In this document: positions 8,955-17,358 of the stretch, one piece after another
Layout: each line of letters begins with the position of its first letter
Position numbering within the stretch: the first letter of the stretch is position 1
Assembly (NCBI RefSeq): GCF_003148825.1
Contig: NZ_QGGZ01000002.1
Coordinates: forward strand, 372,001 to 436,000
Length of the DNA: 64,000 bases
Source: Streptomyces sp. CG 926
GTDB taxonomy: Bacteria; Actinomycetota; Actinomycetes; Streptomycetales; Streptomycetaceae
Reading direction: 5' to 3'
Program-made: the position numbers and the translations under genes
The notes under the pieces: generated by a model
Told to the model about the DNA's origin: nothing
Database searches by the model: none
What the model saw: only the letters and a program-made list of their open reading frames with translations

Positions 8955-11900
8955 ATGGGGGGCACAGAGAGAACGCGGGGCAGGGGCCGTCCGGCCGCGC
9001 TCGCGGGTCTCGTCAGCCTTGCCTTGTCCGTAGGCATGGTCGGCGCGCTGCCCGCGTACGCCGCACCGAGCCCGAACGCGTCGGGCAGCAAGGCCACGCA
9101 GGACAGCAAGGCCAAGCCGGCGCCGAGCACTTCGGGCACGCCGAAAACCGCTCGGTCGACGCCGCAGACGCCGACGACGCCGACGACGCCGCCTCAGCGG
9201 CCGCTCACCGAGAAGGAGAAGGCCGAGGACGCCGCGCTCGCCGAGGCCAAGCGCACCGGCAAGCCGGTGCCCGTCGCGGCCGCGACGACCGAGACCGACA
9301 CCGTCGTCGCCAATCCGGACGGGACCCTCGGGCTCACCCGCAGCGTGGCCCCGGTCCGTACCAGGAAGGGCGGCACCTGGGCCGACCTGGACGCCACGCT
9401 CTCCGCGTCGTCCGACGGCCAGCTGCGCCCCAAGGCCACCACGAGCGGTCTGACGCTGTCCGGCGGCGGCAACGCGCCGCTGGCCACGCTCGACCAGGAC
9501 GGCAAGAAGCTCGAGCTGACCTGGCCGGAGTCGCTGCCGAAGCCGGTGCTCGACGGCGCCGGCGCCACGTACCCGGAGGTCGCTCCGGGCACCGACCTGA
9601 AGGTCACCGCCGACGCATCCGGCGGCATCTCGCAGATCCTGGTGGTGAAGTCGGCCGAGGCGGCCCGGCACCCCAAGCTCGCGAAGCTCACCATGGGGCT
9701 CAAGGGCGAGGGCGTGAACGTCAGCGCCGACGGCAGCGGCAACCTCAAGGCCGCCGACGCCTCCGGCCGTACGGTCTTCCACGCCCCGGTCCCCACCATG
9801 TGGGACTCCGGCGCCGAGGCGGCCGTCCCGGCCCCGCCCGCGGCCGGCACCCCCAAGTTCTCCCGGCTGGCCCGCGCCGCCGCACCGCAGCAGGCAGACG
9901 CGGCCGCCAAGGCCAAGCCGGCCTCCGACAGCGGCGGTCCCGGCGCGCACGCCAAGGTCTCCGAGCTGCGGACCGAACTCGGCCAGGGCTCCGTGACCCT
10001 GACCCCGGACCCGTCGTTCCTGAACGACGCGTCCACGGCGTACCCGGTCTACATCGACCCCGCCTGGGCGCCGACCAGCCGCGGTACCCAGCACTGGGCG
10101 TGGGTCCAGGAGGCGTACCCCGACACCGTCAACTACGACGACTACGGCGACCAGTACGACCCGGGCGTCGGCTACCAGCGCTGGCAGTCCCGCACCGGCA
10201 TCGAGCGCTACTACGTCCAGCTCGACACCGGCGACCTCGGTGACAAGAGCATCAAGAAGGCCTCCTTCAACGCCACTCAGTCCTACGCGGCGGACGCCAC
10301 CTGCTCCAACAGCTACAACGTGGACCTGCACTCCACCGAGCCGCTGCTGTCGAACATCACTTGGCGCACCCAGCCCCGCGACTGGGAGGTCCTGCGGACG
10401 ACCTCGATGAACAGCGCCGGCGGCCCGGGCTGCTCCGGCTCCACCACCCGTGGTGAGTGGGACGTGCGCGACCACCTGGCGGGCAACGCCTGGCGCGGCA
10501 ACGTCACCTACGCCCTCTTCGCCTCCAACGAGTCGAAGACCAGCGGCAACAACTCCTTCAAGCGCTTCACGCGCGACAAGAGCAAGCTGCCGTTCTTCTA
10601 CATCGAGTACAACCGGGCCCCGTACACCCCGTGGGGCCTGGTGACCACCCCGGTCGCCCAGAACCCGTCCGGCCCCGGCCACTGCGGCTGGATCGGCGCG
10701 ACCGGCTACCCGGGCATGGGCATCGGCGCCTGGATCGGCGACCCGGAGAACCAGCCCAACGACGCGCGCTTCTACGTCCACGACGCCAACGGTGACGCCC
10801 TCGTCTACGACAGCGGCTGGATCGGCCTGGCGAACGGCACCCACTGGCAGTGGGCGTGGCCGGGCAACCTCTCCGACGGCCACACCTACTACTGGAAGGT
10901 CCAGGGCGGCGACGGCGACATGTCCTCCGCCTGGGCCACGTCGGACTGCAAGTTCAGCATCGACACCCAGCCGCCGTCCGTCCCGGTCGTCACCTCGAAC
11001 GAGTACCCGCCCTCGGGCACGCTGCCCGGCTCCACCAAGTCGATCGGGCAGCAGGGCGGCTTCACGCTGAAGTCGACCGACGCCCACAGCGGTGTGCTCT
11101 CCTACGAGTGGGCGTTCAACTCGGCCATCCCGGTCGGCGGTGCCAACACGGTCAGCGCCGCCGCGGACGGCAGCGCCTCGATCAACCTGACGCCGACCAC
11201 CTGGGGCACGAACGTCCTGCGCGTGCAGGCGGTCGACAAGGCGGGCAACCGCTCCCAGGTGCAGACGTACACCTTCTACGTCCCGGACAACCCGAACGCC
11301 AAGACCACGCTCGGCGACATCACCGGCGACGAGCGCGTCGACTTCATCGCCCCCACCGCCACCGGCGACCTGGTGGTCTATCCGACCGCCGTGGACCCGA
11401 CCGCCGGCGGGGTCATCGCCTCCAACATGGCCAACAGCCCGGGCGGCAAGGGCTGGGGCGACGGCACCCTGACCAGCCACCGCGGTGGCAACGGCATCCG
11501 CATCGACGACCTGTGGGCCTGGCGGGACGGGCAGCTCAAGCTGTACCGCAACTCCCTCACCCAGGGCGGCCTCGCGGCCAACGGAGGCCTGTACTACAAC
11601 GCCGCCAAGGCGCTGACGGTCAAGCGCCCGCCGTTGTTCACCTGCACCGTCGTGACGACCGGCGAGGCCTGCGGCAGCGAGTACGCCACCAACTGGAGCC
11701 GGGTCAAGCAGATCCTGGCGGTCGGCGACGCCCGGCCCGAGGACGGCGTCACCCCGTTCAACGACCTGCTGACCATCGAGACCGACGGCACCGGCAGCCG
11801 CCTGCTGCTCTTCCAGGGCACCGGGGCCACCGGCACGCTGGCCGACCCGATCGTCCTCGTGCTGAGCAACTCCGGGTGGGACAACCTCACCCTGATCGCC

Positions 11901-13250
11901 CCGGGCGACGCCACCGGTGACGGCCTGCCGGACCTGTGGGCCCGGGACACCACCACCGGTGCGATCTACCAGTACGCCAACGAACGCGGCAACCCCGGCG
12001 CTCTCGGCGACCACACCAAGCGCACCCAGATCGGCACCGGCGTCACCGCCGCCGGCTACCCGGTCGTCGGCTCCTCCGGCGACACGAGCGGCGACGGCGT
12101 CCCGGACCTGTGGGCCCTGACCGCCAACCAGAGCCTGCTGACCTGGAACGGCGTCACCACCGGCAGCAAGGTCACCACCTTCACCACCCGCAACGTCATG
12201 GGCGACGCCCGCATCTCCACCGCCCACTGGAAGCTCGACGAGACCACCGGCACCACCGCCGCCGATGTGCGCGGCGGCAGCCCGCTCACCCTCAGCGCGA
12301 CCGGCGCCACCTGGGCCGACGACACCGTCGCCGGCACACCCGGCAAGGTTCTGGACCTCAACGGCACCGCCGGCACGGCCCTCGGAGCGGGACCGGCCAT
12401 CGACACCACGCGCAGCTTCACCGTGTCGACGTGGACCAAGGCCGACGCGCTCGGCGGAGTGGCCCTCAGCCAGGCAGGCAGCCGGTCGAGCGGGTTCATC
12501 CTGTGGCCGGACAAGAACGACGGCGGCACCTGGCGCTTCGCAATGTCCCAGAAGGACGACGACAACTGGAGTTACGACCAGACCAACACCATGAACGAAG
12601 CGGCCAAGGTGCAGCTCGGCACCTGGACCCAGCTGACCGCCACCTATGACGCCACGACCGGCTTCATCGGCCTCTACGTCAACGGCACCCTCGCAGGCAC
12701 CGGCTACCACGCCAAGGCCAACGCCTGGAACGCCACCGGCGCACTGACCGTGGGCAACTACCGCTACCAGGGTGCTCCGAACAGCTACTTCGACGGCCGG
12801 GTCAGCAACCTCGCGTTCTACCCGTACTCCAAGGTCCCCACCGCGGCCGGCACCAAGCTGGTTTCCGCGCTCAACAGCGCCAAGTGCGCCGACAACGACA
12901 ACGGCGGCAACCAGGACGGCAACCGCATCCACCTCTGGGACTGCAACGACGCCAACGGCGGCGTGGCCCAGAAGTTCGACGTGACCGCGGCCGGCGAACT
13001 CCGGATCGCCGGTAAGTGCGTCGACATCCAGGGCGGCGGCATGGTCAACGGCACCAAGGCCATCCTGTTCACCTGCGCGCCCGGCGCGTGGAACCAGCAG
13101 TGGCTGCCGACCGCCACCAGCGGGTTCTACAACCCCACCAGCGGCCGGTGCCTGGACGTTCCGGGCGGGCGCATCGACAACGGCAACCAGCTCCAGATCT
13201 ACGACTGCAACGCCACCACCGCGCAGCGCTGGCTGTCCAGCATCGCCTGA
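8955..13250 (+). CDS. Giant secreted DNRLRE/LamG/ricin-lectin protein
   Basis: A 1431-residue secreted multidomain protein. I chose the ATG at 8955, with GGGGG about 5 bp upstream, over the TTG at 8943. Residues 1-36 are a signal peptide ending PAYA, followed by a Ser/Thr/Pro/Lys-rich linker. A DNRLRE-like beta domain lies around 410-550 (ERYYVQLDTGDLG). FG-GAP/VCBS-like repeats follow (GDITGDERVDF, GDATGDGLPDLW, GDTSGDGVPDLW; about 770-1080). A LamG/concanavalin-like fold spans about 1085-1290 (AHWKLDETTGTTAADVRGG). A C-terminal ricin-type trefoil (about 1302-1431) ends in QIYDCNATTAQRWL. The ricin module predicts sugar binding. No catalytic residues are evident. It is divergent from the RHS toxin and shares its regulatory region, so it may act in the same surface or antagonism process. 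Confidence 0.88.
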   Translation: MGGTERTRGRGRPAALAGLVSLALSVGMVGALPAYAAPSPNASGSKATQDSKAKPAPSTSGTPKTARSTPQTPTTPTTPPQRPLTEKEKAEDAALAEAKRTGKPVPVAAATTETDTVVANPDGTLGLTRSVAPVRTRKGGTWADLDATLSASSDGQLRPKATTSGLTLSGGGNAPLATLDQDGKKLELTWPESLPKPVLDGAGATYPEVAPGTDLKVTADASGGISQILVVKSAEAARHPKLAKLTMGLKGEGVNVSADGSGNLKAADASGRTVFHAPVPTMWDSGAEAAVPAPPAAGTPKFSRLARAAAPQQADAAAKAKPASDSGGPGAHAKVSELRTELGQGSVTLTPDPSFLNDASTAYPVYIDPAWAPTSRGTQHWAWVQEAYPDTVNYDDYGDQYDPGVGYQRWQSRTGIERYYVQLDTGDLGDKSIKKASFNATQSYAADATCSNSYNVDLHSTEPLLSNITWRTQPRDWEVLRTTSMNSAGGPGCSGSTTRGEWDVRDHLAGNAWRGNVTYALFASNESKTSGNNSFKRFTRDKSKLPFFYIEYNRAPYTPWGLVTTPVAQNPSGPGHCGWIGATGYPGMGIGAWIGDPENQPNDARFYVHDANGDALVYDSGWIGLANGTHWQWAWPGNLSDGHTYYWKVQGGDGDMSSAWATSDCKFSIDTQPPSVPVVTSNEYPPSGTLPGSTKSIGQQGGFTLKSTDAHSGVLSYEWAFNSAIPVGGANTVSAAADGSASINLTPTTWGTNVLRVQAVDKAGNRSQVQTYTFYVPDNPNAKTTLGDITGDERVDFIAPTATGDLVVYPTAVDPTAGGVIASNMANSPGGKGWGDGTLTSHRGGNGIRIDDLWAWRDGQLKLYRNSLTQGGLAANGGLYYNAAKALTVKRPPLFTCTVVTTGEACGSEYATNWSRVKQILAVGDARPEDGVTPFNDLLTIETDGTGSRLLLFQGTGATGTLADPIVLVLSNSGWDNLTLIAPGDATGDGLPDLWARDTTTGAIYQYANERGNPGALGDHTKRTQIGTGVTAAGYPVVGSSGDTSGDGVPDLWALTANQSLLTWNGVTTGSKVTTFTTRNVMGDARISTAHWKLDETTGTTAADVRGGSPLTLSATGATWADDTVAGTPGKVLDLNGTAGTALGAGPAIDTTRSFTVSTWTKADALGGVALSQAGSRSSGFILWPDKNDGGTWRFAMSQKDDDNWSYDQTNTMNEAAKVQLGTWTQLTATYDATTGFIGLYVNGTLAGTGYHAKANAWNATGALTVGNYRYQGAPNSYFDGRVSNLAFYPYSKVPTAAGTKLVSALNSAKCADNDNGGNQDGNRIHLWDCNDANGGVAQKFDVTAAGELRIAGKCVDIQGGGMVNGTKAILFTCAPGAWNQQWLPTATSGFYNPTSGRCLDVPGGRIDNGNQLQIYDCNATTAQRWLSSIA

Positions 13251-13294
13251 TCCCTGCTCCCTGATCCCTGATCCCTCGTACGGGACGGGTCACC

Positions 13295-13329
13295 GACGCC
13301 CGCCGAGCCCCTGTGGCCCGGCGGGCGTC
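13295..13329 (+). terminator. Terminator after the lectin gene
   Basis: An 11-bp perfect stem (GACGCCCGCCG at 13295-13305 with its complement at 13319-13329) and a 13-nt loop, 44 bp after the stop codon. Confidence 0.75.
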
Positions 13330-13698
13330 ATGCGTCTTGCGCGCATGACGTTTTGTCGCGTTTGTGATGTCCGTGCGAAGACTTGATGGAGGAATATGAG
13401 ATTCCGATCCAATGGGTGAGACGCTTCCTACTCTGGGGCGGGCACTTCTGCTTCAATGAGCCCATGGCCAGCCACTCGCACACCTCGAACGGTCGCAGCG
13501 ACCTCGAGCCGTTCTGGCCCTCCCGTCAGGACCACGACTACGACCGGGAGTGTTGCCGCGCGAAGAACGCGCCGGCCCTCTAAAGCCTCCGGGATCCACC
13601 GTCCGACCTCCCCCGAGGCCTTCGGTCTGCGCGGTATCGACATCGACGACGTACGCACGTCTCCTGCCGACCACTCCGCGTGAAAGAGCTGACCACTC
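13330..13698 (+). other. Leader region with overlapping micro-ORFs upstream of the winged-helix gene
   Basis: This 370-bp stretch has no conventional gene but shows coupled tiny frames. GGAGG at 13388-13392 precedes ATG 13396, which opens a 7-codon frame (MRFRSNG). ATG 13412 opens a 15-codon frame (MGETLPTLGRALLLQ) whose TGA overlaps the ATG at 13456 in an ATGA junction. The 13456 frame (75 codons) runs to 13683, 15 bp before the regulator. In another frame, ATG 13464 gives a 39-residue peptide (MASHSHTSNGRSDLEPFWPS...). The last looks most protein-like, and its C-terminus may continue in the 13456 frame (LRGIDIDDVRTSPADHSA), which would imply a frameshift. I cannot decide which, if any, is translated. 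A small regulatory or secreted peptide, or a translational leader, are both possible. Confidence 0.35.
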
Positions 13699-14307
13699 AT
13701 GGCGAACACCCGCTCCCTCTCCTCCGCCGCCACCGTCGACGCCACCGCTGCGACCTCTCCCCTGACCTATCCGCCCAGTCCGCGCCACCGACTCCGTTCC
13801 GTGGACCGGGACGAAGTGGCTCGAGTGGTGGACTTCCTGCCGCCGGGTGCCACCTGGCTGCCCGCACCCCAGCACACCCTGCCGACGCTGCCGGGCCGGC
13901 CGCCGATGGTCGGTTACCTGGTGCTCGTACCGGCCGACCAGCAGCCCCCGATCGCCTTCGCCCCCCAGGCGGTGGCCGCCGCCGTCCCGTCGACCCCGGC
14001 CGCCCACGCCCCGGCCGGACCGGCCGACGGCCTGGTCCGGATCGACTCGGCGCAGCGCACCGCCGAGGTCGACGGTCGGGTGCTCGACCTGACGTACCTG
14101 GAGTTCGAGCTGCTGGCCCACCTGGTGCAGCACCCGCACCGGGTGCACAGCCGGGACCAGTTGGTCACCACCGTCTGGGGCTACGGGCACGTCGGCGACG
14201 GCCGGACCGTTGACGTCCACATCGCCCGGCTGCGCCGCAAGCTGGGCGCCTCCCACCGCGCCGCGATCCAGACGGTGCGCCGGGTCGGCTACAAGTACGC
14301 CCCCTGA
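13699..14307 (+). CDS. Winged-helix (OmpR/PhoB-type) transcriptional regulator without receiver domain
   Basis: A 202-residue cytoplasmic DNA-binding protein. Residues about 113-202 form a complete OmpR/PhoB winged helix: LDLTYLEFELLAHLVQHP, then the recognition region VHSRDQLVTTVWGYGH ... GRTVDVHIARLRRKLG, then the wing VRRVGYKYAP. The first 110 residues are Pro/Ala-rich, carry no aspartate phosphorylation pocket and do not resemble a receiver, and no histidine kinase is adjacent. It is therefore a stand-alone regulator, unlike a normal two-component response regulator of about 225 residues. Several Streptomyces proteins have this layout. Targets are unknown. It follows the micro-ORF leader and is closed by a strong bidirectional terminator shared with the convergent PepSY gene. 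Confidence 0.85.
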   Translation: MANTRSLSSAATVDATAATSPLTYPPSPRHRLRSVDRDEVARVVDFLPPGATWLPAPQHTLPTLPGRPPMVGYLVLVPADQQPPIAFAPQAVAAAVPSTPAAHAPAGPADGLVRIDSAQRTAEVDGRVLDLTYLEFELLAHLVQHPHRVHSRDQLVTTVWGYGHVGDGRTVDVHIARLRRKLGASHRAAIQTVRRVGYKYAP

Positions 14308-14330
14308 GCCGCCGGTTTCGGCCTGACGAC

Positions 14331-14367
14331 GGTGGGCCCGTACTCCCCCGGGGAGTACGGGCCCACC
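14331..14367. terminator. Bidirectional terminator, 18-bp perfect stem
   Basis: Arms 14331-14348 (GGTGGGCCCGTACTCCCC) and 14350-14367 are exact reverse complements. It lies between the convergent winged-helix and PepSY genes and can serve both. Confidence 0.85.
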
Positions 14368-14406
14368 TCGTTCGTGACCGGTGCCCGACAGGGCGCTACG
14401 CGGCTC

Positions 14407-15849
14407 CTACGCGGCCTCGGCCCGGCGGCCCGCGACGAAGCCCAGCAGGACGTCGACCGCGAGGAAGACGACCAGGCTGATCCCGAGCAGCGGCACGAAC
14501 CAGCCGATGAGCGCGGTGCATGCGGCGACCGGCAGCAGCACCGTCACCGGGAGCTTGCGCCAGGCGCCGCGCGGCTGCGCACGGCCGACGGACAGCTTGC
14601 GGTCCTTCGTCGGCCGGCGGAGCCACCACATGCGGTAGCCCCAGAAGACGAGGAACATCACGGCGACGGCGAGCGCGGCGAGCGCGATCTGGTTGACGAG
14701 CCCGAAGGTCGTGCCCATGTGCAGGTCGATGCCGAAGCGGGTCATCTGGGCGAGGACCGGGTAGTCGGCGAAGCGCAGTTCGTCCATCACGCGGGCGTCC
14801 GCCGGATCGACGGCGACCGAGTCCAGGTGCACCGGCACCAGCTTGTCCTGCTCCTTGATGACGTACCCCTTGCCCTCGGCGGGCAGGGTCACGCGGAGCG
14901 CCTCGGTGACGCCGGCGGCCCGGGCCGCGTCCACGGCCTTGTCGATGCCGACATCGGTGGTGGGTGCGGGCGGCGGGGCCATCTGCGTGCCGTCGGGCAT
15001 GGTGTGCCCGGCGTGCTCGTCGGAGCCGGCGCCCGCACCGGCGCCGAGCTGGGCGGACACGGCCGGGGTGGCCCCGCCGAGGCTGTCCTGGAGCTCCCCG
15101 ATGTTCTCGCCGGCGTACTTCGACCAGGTCAGGCCGGTGGCGGAGAGGACGACGAGTCCGGCGACGGCCCACAGCCCCACGGCTCCGTGCCAGGAGAGGG
15201 TGCGGCGCCGGCCGGTGGCCTTGCGGTCCGGGAGGACCAGCTGCGACCTGCGCTTACGACGGCGGCCCAGCCACAGGGCGAGTCCGCCGAGTGCGACCAC
15301 CCACATCCAGCTCGCGGCGAGTTCGCTGTAGTTCCGGCCGAACTCGCCGAGCTGGAGGCTGGAGTGGAACTCGCTGAGCCAGGCCCGCAGCGGCAGCGCG
15401 TCGCCGACGGTGGCGAGCTGCCCGCGCACCTCGGCCGTGTACGGGTCGACGAAGACGGTGAGGGTCTCCCCCTCGGGGAGGCCCGGGCTCTCCATGATCA
15501 CCCGGGTGGTGGCCTCGGTGTCGGGGGCGGGCCACACGGACACGACCTCGCCCGCGGGGGCGGCGCCCTTGGCCGCGTCGATCTGGGCGCTCAGCGGCAG
15601 GGTGCTGTCGCCGACGCGGGCGACGGTCAGCTCGTCGGAGTAGATGATGTTCTCGGCCTGCCAGGAGGCGGCGTAGAGCAGCCCGGTGGCGGCGGCGAGG
15701 AAGATCAGCGGGGCGACGAGCAGGCCCGCGTAGAAGTGCATGCGCAGGAGCAGCGGGCGCAGGGCGGCCCAGCCGCTGCCGCGGTTCTTGGCCGGCACGG
15801 CCGGTTCGGCGTCCGGGGTACGGACGTCTTGAGCCTCGTCAAGAGACAT
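14407..15849 (-). CDS. PepSY-associated transmembrane protein
   Basis: A 480-residue integral membrane protein of the PepSY_TM family. The ATG at 15849 has AGGA 5 bp upstream; an in-frame ATG at 15876 lacks one. The first helix (RMHFYAGLLVAPLIFLAAATGLLY) carries the R-x-H-F/W-x-G signature of the family. Later helices include WMWVVALGGLALWL, LWAVAGLVVLSATGLTWSKYAG and the C-terminal pair from IALAALAVAVMFLVFWGYRMWWL. Two extracytoplasmic PepSY-like segments lie between helices, and a His/Met/Pro-rich stretch (DEHAGHTMPDGTQM) sits in the second. These proteins are often linked to metal (copper, iron) handling or ferric reduction. The upstream Met/His-rich membrane protein, 62 bp away and probably in the same operon, supports a copper-related role. 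The exact reaction is unknown. Confidence 0.85.
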   Translation of the reverse strand: MSLDEAQDVRTPDAEPAVPAKNRGSGWAALRPLLLRMHFYAGLLVAPLIFLAAATGLLYAASWQAENIIYSDELTVARVGDSTLPLSAQIDAAKGAAPAGEVVSVWPAPDTEATTRVIMESPGLPEGETLTVFVDPYTAEVRGQLATVGDALPLRAWLSEFHSSLQLGEFGRNYSELAASWMWVVALGGLALWLGRRRKRRSQLVLPDRKATGRRRTLSWHGAVGLWAVAGLVVLSATGLTWSKYAGENIGELQDSLGGATPAVSAQLGAGAGAGSDEHAGHTMPDGTQMAPPPAPTTDVGIDKAVDAARAAGVTEALRVTLPAEGKGYVIKEQDKLVPVHLDSVAVDPADARVMDELRFADYPVLAQMTRFGIDLHMGTTFGLVNQIALAALAVAVMFLVFWGYRMWWLRRPTKDRKLSVGRAQPRGAWRKLPVTVLLPVAACTALIGWFVPLLGISLVVFLAVDVLLGFVAGRRAEAA

Positions 15850-15911
15850 GGCGATCCTAGGGGTTGGCGAAGACATGGGGACCGGGCCCCAGGGCTCGCC
15901 GCTTCGCCGGG

Positions 15912-16682
15912 TCAGGCGTGGGCGGGCCGGCCGGGGGCCGTGAAACGTGGGAGCGGAGCGCGTCCGGGCGGCCCGCGGCGCACCACGGCATGGGCGTGTA
16001 CGGCTCCACGCAGGCGGCGCGGCCGTTCGTACGGGGCGAGGAGGACGGGCGGGGCCGGTGGGGCGGCCACCCGCGCCCGGACCAGGGCGAGCGCGCGGGT
16101 GAGCGGCCGGGCCGCGTGGAGCGCGGCGGTGGCCAGGACCCGGGCCAGCCGGAAGACGGCGGCCTCGCCGCGTGCGAGCCAGGCGGCGCAGAGCAGCGCG
16201 GCGAGCACATGGGCGGCGATCATCGCGGCGCCGCCGTGACCGGCCATGCCGGCCGTGCCGGTGGCGCCCGCCATCCCCGTGGTGCCCGCCATGTGGGCCA
16301 TGTCTGCCATGTCGGCCAAGCCGGCGATGTCTGCCATGCCCGCGGTTTCGGCGGCCGTCGCGCCCGCGTCGGCCGCCGCCATGTGCTGGTGGCCGTGCAT
16401 CGGGGCGGGAGCGGCGAACGGCTCGGCGGCCGCGCTCCTCGAGAAGACCAGGTGCAGCACGCCCTGCACCGAGAGCACCGCGGCGGTGATGCCCACGGGG
16501 CCCCGCCGCCGCCCGGCGGCGAGCCATGCGAACCCGTAGGTCACACCGAAAGCACCCAGAAGGCCGAAGAGGGGGACGTCCGCTCCGGACATGGCCGAGT
16601 GGCCTGTCGCGCCCAGGGCGACACACATCGCCGCGAAGATCGCGGCTCGGGTGGCGCGCATCGGCGCGAATGATTCGAACAT
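15912..16682 (-). CDS. Met/His-rich membrane protein, probable copper-handling partner of the PepSY protein
   Basis: A 256-residue protein with about four hydrophobic helices in residues 10-80 and 150-180. Between them is a loop extremely rich in Met and His (MHGHQHM ... GMADIAGLADMADMAHMAGTTGMAG), the composition of extracytoplasmic Cu(I)/Cu(II)-binding segments. The C-terminus is Arg/Pro-rich and presumably cytoplasmic. It lies upstream of the PepSY gene on the same strand with 62 bp between them, so the two probably form one operon. The start is uncertain: ATG 16682 lies inside a palindrome, and ATG 16661 is an alternative. No enzyme motif is seen. Copper binding is inferred from composition and partner only. 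Confidence 0.75.
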   Translation of the reverse strand: MFESFAPMRATRAAIFAAMCVALGATGHSAMSGADVPLFGLLGAFGVTYGFAWLAAGRRRGPVGITAAVLSVQGVLHLVFSRSAAAEPFAAPAPMHGHQHMAAADAGATAAETAGMADIAGLADMADMAHMAGTTGMAGATGTAGMAGHGGAAMIAAHVLAALLCAAWLARGEAAVFRLARVLATAALHAARPLTRALALVRARVAAPPAPPVLLAPYERPRRLRGAVHAHAVVRRGPPGRAPLPRFTAPGRPAHA

Positions 16683-16698
16683 GGCCGGGACATGTTCG
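16676..16698. promoter_or_regulatory. Inverted repeat over the Met/His-rich gene start
   Basis: CGAACATG (16676-16683) and CATGTTCG (16691-16698) form perfect 8-bp arms around a 7-bp spacer, overlapping the start codon at 16682 and lying about 50 bp before the divergent gene at 16746. The size and symmetry suit a dimeric repressor such as a CsoR-, TetR- or MarR-type protein. The regulator is unknown. Confidence 0.5.
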
Positions 16699-16745
16699 CA
16701 CGGGGTGCCTCGGTCGCCGCCAGAGGCTTATCCGATCATGAGCAG

Positions 16746-17333
16746 ATGAATCCGATTCCGTGGGGAGCGGTGTACGCCGGCGGGGTGCAGCTCGGGGCCT
16801 ACGCCTTGGAGCGCACCGGGGCGGCCGAGCGGGAGCGCCTGCTCCGGGGCTGCTCGACGAACGTCGACAACCTCGCCGCCGGACGCTGGGAGACGCTGCT
16901 GAGCAGCGCTCTCGTCGTCGAGGAGCCCATGCCGCTGCCCTACGCGCTGCTGTTGGTCGCGGTCCTCGGCTATGCCGAATACGCGTACGGAGCCTGGTGG
17001 GCGGCCGCGGTGTTCCTCTTCGGGCACGCCGCCGCGACCCTCCTGGTGTACGGCGCCCTGCGCGGGAGGGCCGATCCGCAGACCCGGCGCGCGGTGGACG
17101 TGGGGACGAGCTACGGGTTCAACGCCGTGCTCGGCGCGCTGACCTCCGCCCTGCCGCGCGGGGCGATCCGTACCGCCGCGCGGGTGGGGCTGGTGGCGCT
17201 CGCGGCGGCGCCGGTGGTGCGGCGCGGGCGGACCTTCACGGACGCCGGGCACCTGGCCGCGCTCGGGGTGGGCATCGGGGTCTCACTGGCCTTCGATTGC
17301 CTTTCCGGGGCGAAACATCGGAAAATTACATGA
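16746..17333 (+). CDS. Rhomboid-like membrane protein
   Basis: A 195-residue polytopic membrane protein of the actinobacterial rhomboid-like type. The ATG at 16746 gives the natural start MNPIPWGAV. Features include STNVDNLAAGRWETLLSSAL near residues 37-55 (the N-L...LLTSAL pattern of rhomboid-like proteins), LGYAEYAYG (74-82) and FLFGHAAATLL (90-100). The candidate catalytic pair is S122 in GTSYG and H169 in DAGHLAALGVG, in the same relative order as the Ser and His of intramembrane proteases. The serine motif is GTS rather than GxSG, so activity is not certain. A tyrosine phosphatase gene begins 25 bp downstream on the same strand and is likely cotranscribed. Confidence 0.7.
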   Translation: MNPIPWGAVYAGGVQLGAYALERTGAAERERLLRGCSTNVDNLAAGRWETLLSSALVVEEPMPLPYALLLVAVLGYAEYAYGAWWAAAVFLFGHAAATLLVYGALRGRADPQTRRAVDVGTSYGFNAVLGALTSALPRGAIRTAARVGLVALAAAPVVRRGRTFTDAGHLAALGVGIGVSLAFDCLSGAKHRKIT

Positions 17334-17358
17334 ACCGCACCCAGCAGGAGCTGCCACG

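Noticed and set aside
8922..12932. A 1336-codon minus-strand frame opposite the lectin gene
   Set aside because: Antisense shadow; the plus strand has a signal peptide and recognisable domains throughout.
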